From Phoronis australis (Eukaryota > Phoronida > Phoronidae), in NCBI GenBank assembly GCA_002633005.1, contig NMRA01000319.1:443925-507924 (forward strand): DNA of 64,000 bases. Reading direction: 5' to 3'. A model generated the notes under the pieces. The model did no database searches, had not been told where the DNA came from, and saw nothing but the letters and a program-made list of their open reading frames with translations. How positions within the stretch are numbered: the first letter of the stretch is position 1; every line of letters begins with the position of its first letter. Position numbers and translations under genes: made by a program. Of this stretch, positions 60,101 to 64,000 are shown piece after piece.

Positions 60101-61064
60101 ATGAAATCATAACCAATGAACATATTTACAACGCACACTCATACCACCAGTAGAATCCACTTGCATTAAAAAGAATACGACAGTAACATATTCTGTCACT
60201 CCTGTTTAAAACTGGGTCATCCTTAACCGGGTCATCCTTAACCCGGTCATCATTTGTTGAAGATCGGAACATGTTTGCTAGACACAACTTTTTTTTAAAA
60301 ACTTACAGACAAGCATATATCATCCAACCTATAGATACTAATCACCCACACAGACAGTCTCAAGAAGATTAAGAAAACTAAATAAATATTTCCTTTGGTA
60401 GAAAAACACAACACAATCATTACAAATGGGATGGAGCATATTAGCGGTTTACTTAGAAATCAACGCATGTTATAATTATCAGGTGAAAAACGAATTTTAG
60501 TCCAGTGGGTAGGTCATGTTGAAAATAAAATTAAACGAAAAGATTTTCAATGGTAACAGTTTTTCATCATCCTTAAAGTTATGCAAAAATAACTGTGTTA
60601 GGAATTGTTTTTCAAATATGTTCCTTTTTGATGAGGAAATATCAAAAAAATAAGACTTTTATAGTATTCATGAAAAAAATAAAAAGTAACATAAACAAAA
60701 ATGAAATATTTTAGAAAACAGTAGCAGCATTTTCGAGATTGATAAAAAGTCAAAATCAAATTCCACATTAGATTTCCTACCTTCAGAAAATACATACTTT
60801 TACTGTAGATATTTGGTTAAATCGCAAACTTGTCAATTAGGTTGTACGTAACCTCAACCAGCACACAGGGTGAACAATTATGTAATTCAAAGAAAACGAG
60901 TCGCAGCAAAACGTGCTTACCTGGGAATCAAAAACTCGGTTCGCGTTTTGTCTATTAGCAGACTGTTCTTTTAAACGGTTGTTTGATCCTCTAGGACTGT
61001 GAAGATAAAGATCACCATGGCAACCAATGAAAAGAACAAATAAGGAAAGAGGAACAGCCTTCAT
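35909..61064 (-). CDS. DD3-3-like secreted protein, 13 coding exons
   Basis: Homologue of Dictyostelium DD3-3, a family of secreted proteins with no established function. Exons at (5' to 3') 61064-60921, 59949-59869, then one copy of duplicated exons 3-5, then 45244-45081, 44365-44218, 43950-43846, 43260-43198, 41827-41532, 39955-39884, 38408-38240 and 36101-35909 join in frame into 660 residues. Residues 1-17 are a signal peptide; no membrane anchor is visible. Recognition rests on [71 protein letters not shown] and [17 protein letters not shown]. Many Cys suggest disulphides. Residues about 495-525 and 630-660 look like the two ends of a cupredoxin fold (inference). The start is the ATG directly after a splice acceptor, so a 5' UTR exon lies upstream. 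Confidence 0.9.
36171..36570. repeat. 52-bp minisatellite, first part, ending at an N
   Basis: Leader from 36171, then units of exactly 52 bp from 36288 (TGACTAAAGAAATACTGAAG, TCACCACTTTGGTCTTATGC, then TCTACATAACTG), five and a half copies up to the ambiguous base at 36571. The same leader and units return at 37119. In an intron of the DD3-3-like gene. Confidence 0.9.
36571..36571. other. Ambiguous base N: probable assembly join
   Basis: One of only two N in the window. It stands at the exact end of a tandem-repeat copy and the start of unrelated G-run sequence, while the same leader and repeat start again 550 bp later. Confidence 0.8.
36572..37108. repeat. Possible inserted element with G-run / C-run ends
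   Basis: Begins with a run of G then AAGGCA and ends TGCCTTCC plus a C run: inverted ends of about 13 bp. Inside, a motif like GGGTGGTTGC recurs at roughly 36605, 36985 and 37060, with weaker forms between, separated by A/T-rich runs. No coding frame. Confidence 0.5.
37119..37392. repeat. 52-bp minisatellite, second part
   Basis: Repeats the leader of 36171-36287 (CTCAGTGAAAAATTAGCAAA and onward), then about three 52-bp units, ending CATAACTGTTTCTG. Confidence 0.9.
37750..37880 (-). repeat. Family C element with best-kept tRNA-like core
   Basis: Read on the minus strand from 37876 it gives TAGTGGAAGAATACATCGC (D-arm/A-box-like) and then CCCCGAGTTCGAGTCCCGG, a clean tRNA T-arm and B box, followed by the family's CCAATAGGTGATG end. 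No CCA-ready acceptor stem, so a tRNA-derived repeat rather than a tRNA gene. In an intron of the DD3-3-like gene. Confidence 0.75.
38240..38408 (-). CDS. DD3-3-like exon 12
   Basis: Residues 541-597: [33 protein letters not shown] and [13 protein letters not shown]. Acceptor TTTGCAG, donor GTAATG. Confidence 0.92.
38990..39195. repeat. 19-bp minisatellite
   Basis: About ten units of GATCCTACTACCCCATGAG, some as GAATCGTACTACCCTTGAG. Degenerate relatives (CCTACT, CCCATGAG, GGTCCTA) extend from about 38790 to 39000 and resume at 39665-39880, so the original array was longer. In an intron of the DD3-3-like gene. Confidence 0.9.
39200..39664. repeat. Segment interrupting the 19-bp array
   Basis: About 465 bp, unlike the array in composition and richer in CG. 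Near one end GGAAAACGCGGAAAC, near the other GCGGAAATCCGCGTTTCCGC, partly inverse to each other. Array-like units continue on both sides. Possibly an inserted element; no coding capacity seen. Confidence 0.45.
39884..39955 (-). CDS. DD3-3-like exon 11: [17 protein letters not shown] motif
   Basis: Residues 517-541. Gly-rich, 72 bp, holding the most conserved DD3-3 motif. His 521 lies where the first copper-binding His sits in cupredoxins. Acceptor TTATAG, donor GTAAGG. Confidence 0.92.
39956..43197. other. Two DD3-3-like introns (39956-41531, 41828-43197), nothing recognised
   Basis: AT-rich; no exon other than 41532-41827. A tRNA A-box-like string, GGTGGTCTAGTGGC, lies at about 39979 without a B box after it. 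Confidence 0.5.
41532..41827 (-). CDS. DD3-3-like exon 10: start of cupredoxin-like region
   Basis: Residues 418-517, the largest exon: [33 protein letters not shown] and, at the end, [20 protein letters not shown]. The last part is like the N-terminal strands of cupredoxins, where a strand 'V-x-F-x-W' leads to the first copper His. Acceptor CCCCAG, donor GTGAGT. Confidence 0.93.
43198..43260 (-). CDS. DD3-3-like exon 9
   Basis: Residues 397-418: [20 protein letters not shown], a hallmark DD3-3 segment. Acceptor TTTCAG, donor GTAAGT. Only 63 bp. Confidence 0.9.
43846..43950 (-). CDS. DD3-3-like exon 8
   Basis: Residues 362-397: [20 protein letters not shown], then [10 protein letters not shown]. 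Acceptor TGACAG, donor GTAAAA (weak). Phases in and out fit the neighbours; 105 bp. Confidence 0.88.
44218..44365 (-). CDS. DD3-3-like exon 7
   Basis: Residues 313-362: [20 protein letters not shown], then [16 protein letters not shown]. Acceptor TTGCAG; donor GTGTGG, a weak +4 to +6 match. Phases fit both neighbours. Confidence 0.88.
44366..46386. other. DD3-3-like introns around exon 6, nothing recognised
   Basis: Apart from exon 6 (45081-45244) no gene or clear repeat was identified. 45700-45830 vaguely resembles 25040-25160. Confidence 0.5.
45081..45244 (-). CDS. DD3-3-like exon 6
   Basis: Residues 258-313: [20 protein letters not shown], then [19 protein letters not shown]. Acceptor TTTGTAG, donor GTGAGT. 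Two Cys in this exon are likely disulphide partners. Confidence 0.9.
46496..46688 (-). CDS. DD3-3-like exon 5, copy A
   Basis: Second copy of exon 5 (193 bp), identical in protein to copy B. Its phase-2 end fits exon 6 at 45244, so copy A is complete and joined correctly to the downstream gene. Confidence 0.85.
47358..47534 (-). CDS. DD3-3-like exon 4, copy A
   Basis: Second copy of exon 4 (177 bp). In place of copy B's NLKENKG and KNNAIKQD it reads NLKESKG and KRNANKQD. Splice sites are intact, so nothing marks it as a pseudo-exon. Confidence 0.85.
48444..48621 (-). CDS. DD3-3-like exon 3, copy A
   Basis: Second copy of exon 3, same length (178 bp), splice sites and protein as the copy at 51745. 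Whether both exist on one chromosome is doubtful: the copies are joined at a lone N. Confidence 0.85.
48981..48981. other. Ambiguous base N at the junction of the duplicated blocks
   Basis: The lone N falls exactly where block A's right end (AATACAAGC) meets block B's left end (AAATTTAAGTGATTT), as expected from a scaffold join or overlap failure rather than a natural breakpoint. Confidence 0.85.
49091..49283 (-). CDS. DD3-3-like exon 5, copy B
   Basis: Residues 194-258: [18 protein letters not shown], then [19 protein letters not shown]. The acceptor (GCCAAAG) is pyrimidine-poor just before AG; the donor is GTAACT, ending in phase 2. Identical in protein to copy A. The exon directly to its left (48621) needs phase 0, so B cannot be spliced onto copy A in frame. 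Confidence 0.82.
49969..50145 (-). CDS. DD3-3-like exon 4, copy B
   Basis: Residues 135-194: [19 protein letters not shown], then [19 protein letters not shown]. Acceptor TTTGCAG, donor GTAAGT. Differs from copy A by three replacements in the polar middle (N for S, N for R, I for N). The ends are identical. Confidence 0.85.
50960..51190 (+). repeat. Dispersed repeat family F, copy 2, inside the extra segment of block B
   Basis: Shares AATGGCCGACA, GATTAAGAAA, GTTTGTACTGTGTAGATGAC and TTGAAAAATGGAAAAAAC with 7440-7680. It lies inside about 670 bp present in block B but absent from block A, so it probably belongs to an inserted mobile element. Confidence 0.6.
51745..51922 (-). CDS. DD3-3-like exon 3, copy B
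   Basis: Residues 76-135: [12 protein letters not shown], then [19 protein letters not shown] and [10 protein letters not shown]. Acceptor TTTTCAG, donor GTAAGT, ends in phase 1. Protein identical to copy A at 48444-48621; one synonymous change (AAT against AAC) was noticed. Confidence 0.85.
52275..59868. other. Intron 2 of the DD3-3-like gene
   Basis: 7.6 kb without a recognised exon. Contains family A copy 3 (56509) and a weak family F relative at about 53780-53900. Open frames of 60-91 codons show no domain. 52280-52345 is a CA/CG-rich simple stretch. Confidence 0.55.
56509..56860 (+). repeat. Dispersed repeat family A, copy 3, longest
   Basis: In intron 2 of the DD3-3-like gene. Joins the part seen at 1226-1405 and the part at 11213-11513, so it approximates the full element of about 350 bp. 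No reading frame; likely a non-autonomous element. Confidence 0.8.
59869..59949 (-). CDS. DD3-3-like exon 2
   Basis: Residues 49-75 ([20 protein letters not shown], ending NKQYNM), a conserved DD3-3 segment. Acceptor TTTCTAG, donor GTGAGT, 27 codons, phase 0 on both sides. Too short to be seen as an open frame. Confidence 0.9.
60921..61064 (-). CDS. DD3-3-like exon 1: signal peptide and N-terminal motif
   Basis: Residues 1-48. [17 protein letters not shown] is a signal peptide, followed by [14 protein letters not shown] and [12 protein letters not shown], the family's N-terminal motif. The ATG (61064-61062) follows directly on an acceptor (TTTTTTGCAG), which implies a non-coding first exon. 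Donor GTAAGC, phase 0. Confidence 0.9.
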
Positions 61065-61094
61065 CTGCAAAAAATATAAATATACAAATTAAGT

Positions 61095-61490
61095 CCTGTC
61101 CTCACACAGCCTACCCTAGTGCAGCTTGCACTAGTGTAGGTTGCACTAGTGTAGCTTGCACTAGTGCAACTTACCCCACTTTTAAGTGAGCGTCCACACA
61201 CACACACACGCACGCACGCACGCACAAACACACATCCGATAACTAGTGTAAGGCGGAAGTTGTTGCTTTGTGCGTGACAATGAACAGCTGATGCGAATAC
61301 GGCATGCAAAAGAAGACTCGCCTATACGTAACCGCAGCTGATAATAACTTCCAATTTGCCCGAGGTTTGCACCACACAGTGATTAGAAGTGGTGCAAGTT
61401 ACCTTAAACAAGGTGCTCTACTTCGACAAGGTGGTAAGTTGTCACAAGTGGGGTAAGTTGCACTAATGGAGAGATCGTGGACAGATTCTA
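61095..61490. repeat. Dispersed repeat family D, copy 3, with short tandem repeat and (CA)n
   Basis: Starts with several copies of TTGCACTAGTGTAG (16-bp steps), then a CA/CG-rich tract about 61195-61230, then GCGTGACAATGAACAGCTGA and GCAAAAGAAGACTCG. Just upstream of coding exon 1 of the DD3-3-like gene, inside its 5' intron. Confidence 0.75.
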
Positions 61491-62233
61491 TGATTATGTT
61501 TTCTTCCTCTTTGGTCTACAACAGTTTGAAGTCGGCAAACTTTTACCTAGCCCATGTTTCTCAGTACAAGTAGCTCTAGAGACAATTTTTTGTATCAATT
61601 TATCCAGGTAAGTCAGAACTCATGCAATAATATAAGTAGCAGTTACCATTAGTTTTTTCCGCTAACGAAGCGCTAGTCCATTATTGAACAGTCTCACAGC
61701 TATGACTTAATGCCTTCATTCAACACAACGCTATTTTGACTGTGAAATGAACTTAGGGGCTTCGGGGAGTATACACTGGGCACTTGGACATGCTACGGGT
61801 ATTATAACTGATCTGAATAGGTGTTTACAGTTGCGAGTAATCAAAAATGGTAACTCAGTCTGATCAGTTAGTGAAACGTTTGGATAGACTATTATATCAG
61901 CTATCTCCAACAAAACTTGGCCAATTTCAGTGGGAAATAAATTCTAGACACAAGTTTTTATGAGGAATTCAAATGTGAGCTTTGTTTTTGTGCACAAAAA
62001 GGGTGCAAAGTGAAATCAAACATCTTAATTATACAAGCAACTCTTATCTCAAAGCTGTCAGATTAAAGTACAACAAAAAGTAATCGAGCGAAAAGATGTG
62101 TGGTTTTCTGAATGTCCAGAGTTGCCTGCCTGCCAACTCCGGACGGTCCATCACAGTAATATTACGTTATTTTGAGGCAAAATATCGGCCACATTTTGTT
62201 AATATGACAAAAATTCAAACCTACACAAAATTC

Positions 62234-62293
62234 GGTTATTGTTTGCAATCCGACCCCTTGATAAGAGTCGGATTGCAGGCATAAACAATAACC
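62234..62293. other. Long near-perfect hairpin
   Basis: GGTTATTGTTTGCAATCCGAC (62234-62254) pairs with GTCGGATTGC (62267-62276) and, after a six-base bulge, AAACAATAACC (62283-62293): 21 pairs with a 12-base loop. Could be a small RNA precursor or a foldback element. Confidence 0.7.
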
Positions 62294-62674
62294 TACGCCT
62301 TTCCCCACAGCTCAGGCGGACCCCATCTTCATGGATCGTCTCTCATTTGTGCTGCCGCTTCACAGTGGATATTAAAGAGGTTAACAGGCATACCCACTGG
62401 CACACGGGAGCCCAGTGGCTTGGCTTGGTCCGCAGGTTAGTGAGTAAGTTAGTTCCAATTTACAGAATCAGATGATTGGATTTGACTTGGTAGCGAATAC
62501 ATTGTGCCGTGAACGTTCACTGTTCACAGTTCAGTACAGTGAGTAGAGTAGTCAGTAGTCAGTCAGTGATATTAACTTTCAGTCGCCGACCAGGTATCGA
62601 GCTAGTGTATTTTCCTAATAACGAATAACGATCACTCGCAAGGACACGAAATTAACCCACAATCCAATACTCAC

Positions 62675-62766
62675 CGTAAAACACAGGCGCTTGCTAACAA
62701 CACCGACTCGTCTCCGTCCTCCGTCACAGGATTCCCTTCCGGGTGAGTCAAGCCTTAATGACGTCA
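62675..62766 (-). promoter_or_regulatory. Probable 5' UTR exon and promoter of the DD3-3-like gene
   Basis: On the minus strand a good donor (GTGAGT) begins at 62674, suiting a non-coding first exon that would splice to the acceptor just before the ATG at 61064. Upstream of it are a perfect AP-1 site TGAGTCA (62744-62750) and a perfect CRE, TGACGTCA (62759-62766), in a locally GC-rich patch. The right exon border and transcription start are not visible. Confidence 0.45.
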
Positions 62767-62907
62767 TGTGTATTCCTGCGCGGTGCGCCGTTTCACACCT
62801 ATATTTGTATCCTCCGAAGTATTCAACACCCCTGCCTCGCAACAATTTTTGAGAAATGATCTTTTCACAAGATTACAGAGATTGATATCAATTGAAATGC
62901 AGATCAG

Positions 62908-62985
62908 ACGGGAGTAATTGTTTACAATATGACGACATTGACTTGCACATATGATTTTGGTATCGTTCGATTCCTTGCAATGTAA
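62908..62985. repeat. Dispersed repeat family E, copy 2
   Basis: About 80 bp matching 200-286 at the other end of the window in the same orientation (TAATTGTTTACAATA, GACATTGACTT, GATTTTGGTATC, GATTCCTTGCAATG). Confidence 0.65.
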
Positions 62986-63128
62986 CTTTCCAAAAAACAG
63001 AAATTTCTCCCACTCCGTTTCCTTAGTATTTTGTCGCGAAATTTCTGCTTGCACTGTTTCCCGATAACGTTTTTGACTGCCATGTTGAATGGAAGGAGTT
63101 ACCTGGCGGTCAAAAACTGAACTAATCT

Positions 63129-63163
63129 ACCGACTTCTGCAGATCCGATCAGCAGAAGTCGGT
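63129..63163. other. Perfect 12-bp hairpin
   Basis: ACCGACTTCTGC (63129-63140), 11-base loop, GCAGAAGTCGGT (63152-63163). No T run follows on either side, so a bacterial-type terminator is not suggested. Confidence 0.7.
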
Positions 63164-63540
63164 CGCATTTCATAAGTTCAAATTGACCGACACCCGTCCA
63201 TCCCCTGCCCGAGTTACGGTCCGAAAGGTTCGAATTCGATCCTGCGGTGACCCTGGTACGCATCTGCTAGCAAGAATCCACGAAAAAAATCTGAGGTTGT
63301 TTTTCTAAAAAATGGAAAAGGAAAAAGGTGAAATGCTGCTACTTGCATGAGTGGGCGCACCCCCAATTTGGCGAATTGGGCCAAAAGATCCGCCCTCATC
63401 GAAACAAAAAGTCCGAGTAAATGAGACAAAAGTCCACAGGAATTCTGCGCGGTTGCACAATTCAGTCGTAGGTCGTAGGCCTGAATCTAGTGGCCGTTTT
63501 TTTTTTCACTCGCCTACGGTTGATTTTTGTCAGTAAAAGG

Positions 63541-63851
63541 CCCGCATACCGAAGAATTCGAGTCCCCCTGTATTTTAGGATGGTTGCGTGCATGACTTGT
63601 TCATCCACAGACCTAATTCTCAGGACCCCATATAACTTAAGATCCGAATAATACCGTCGACAAACATCCCTCAATGCAGAACTGCTCGGTATGGTCTACA
63701 ATCTTTCAGAGCCTATGTCTCTAATTTGTGGAATTCATTATCAGAAGAGGCGAGAACGTGCCTACATTTAAAGACTTTTATGCAGCATGCAAACGCATGG
63801 ACTGAGCCTCCCTGTACGTGTAGTATCTGTGATTTTATGAATCAAACATAG
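63541..63851 (+). pseudogene. 3' end of a broken non-LTR retrotransposon (reverse transcriptase ORF C-terminus)
   Basis: Two frames carry the end of a LINE-type polyprotein: one, ending at a TAA at 63649-63651, has DLILRTPYNLRSE. The other, from about 63651 to TAG at 63849-63851, has CRTARYGLQSFRAYVSNLWN, SLSEEARTCLHLKTF and a Cys pair PCTCSICDF. The 'YNLR ... S-F-R ... LWN-SL ... LKTF' order is typical of the tail after the reverse transcriptase in CR1/L2/RTE-like elements. A one-base shift separates the two parts, and the upstream body was not recognised, so it is a dead fragment, probably 5'-truncated. Confidence 0.75.
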
Positions 63852-63929
63852 TCTCCTAGTTTCCTATGGTGCTAATTGCTCAACTTTGTATATAGTATTT
63901 TATATAGTATTTAAATTTTGTTTTAATTT

Positions 63930-63930
63930 C

Positions 63931-63996
<66 letters not shown>
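63930..63996. repeat. (TA)n microsatellite at the right edge
   Basis: About 60 bp of alternating TA, following an AT-rich 3' UTR-like segment of the retrotransposon fragment. It may be that element's 3' tail or an independent microsatellite. Confidence 0.95.
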
Positions 63997-64000
63997 TAAG

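Larger units (their letters stand above)
61065..62674. other. 5' intron of the DD3-3-like gene (inferred)
   Basis: Lies between the acceptor before the ATG and the donor at 62674. Holds family D copy 3 and the hairpin at 62234. No coding exon recognised. Confidence 0.45.

Noticed and set aside
60205-60255. Three copies of a 16-bp unit (CGGGTCATCCTTAAC)
   Set aside because: Real but minor local tandem repeat in an intron, nothing further to say.
1-64000. CRISPR arrays, rRNA, bacterial operons or prophage
   Set aside because: Spacing of the tandem arrays is uniform with near-identical full units and no spacers; the genes are spliced animal genes.

Overview
The window is animal (eukaryotic) nuclear DNA, AT-rich, with small GT-AG-bounded exons separated by repeat-filled introns. 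Protein content and repeat style suggest a marine invertebrate, perhaps an invertebrate deuterostome, but the sequence alone does not fix the species. There are no bacterial-type operons, rRNA genes or CRISPR arrays. Two genes face each other tail to tail.

Plus strand, 10932-28414: an srGAP-family gene (Slit-Robo Rho GTPase-activating protein). Eighteen exons join in one unbroken frame into 1,049 residues with the order F-BAR, RhoGAP, SH3, proline-rich tail. The first short coding exon, with the start codon, was not found; the 10.9 kb upstream hold only repeats and unassigned sequence. A long 3' UTR is likely.

Minus strand, 61064 down to 35909: a gene for a secreted homologue of the Dictyostelium protein DD3-3, 13 coding exons, 660 residues, signal peptide at the start and a cupredoxin-like C-terminal region that seems to have lost most copper ligands. 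A 5' UTR exon near 62.7 kb, beside AP-1 and CRE sites, probably marks its promoter. Exons 3-5 occur twice, in blocks of 2.6 and 3.3 kb joined at a single N (48981). The blocks cannot both be spliced in frame. An unmerged pair of haplotypes is the simplest explanation. A second N at 36571 also sits between duplicated sequence.

The rest is repeats: six dispersed families; minisatellites of 42, 52 and 19 bp; foldback elements; a family joining terminal inverted repeats with a tRNA-like core; and the 3' end of a broken non-LTR retrotransposon against the (TA)n tract at the right edge. The most unusual structure is the 42-bp minisatellite in the srGAP intron before the exon at 22362: every second unit repeats the real 3' splice site and the first ten exon bases, giving five decoy acceptors spaced about 84 bp apart.

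The two genes have no evident functional link. One product is cytoplasmic and membrane-shaping, the other is secreted; they are only convergent neighbours.
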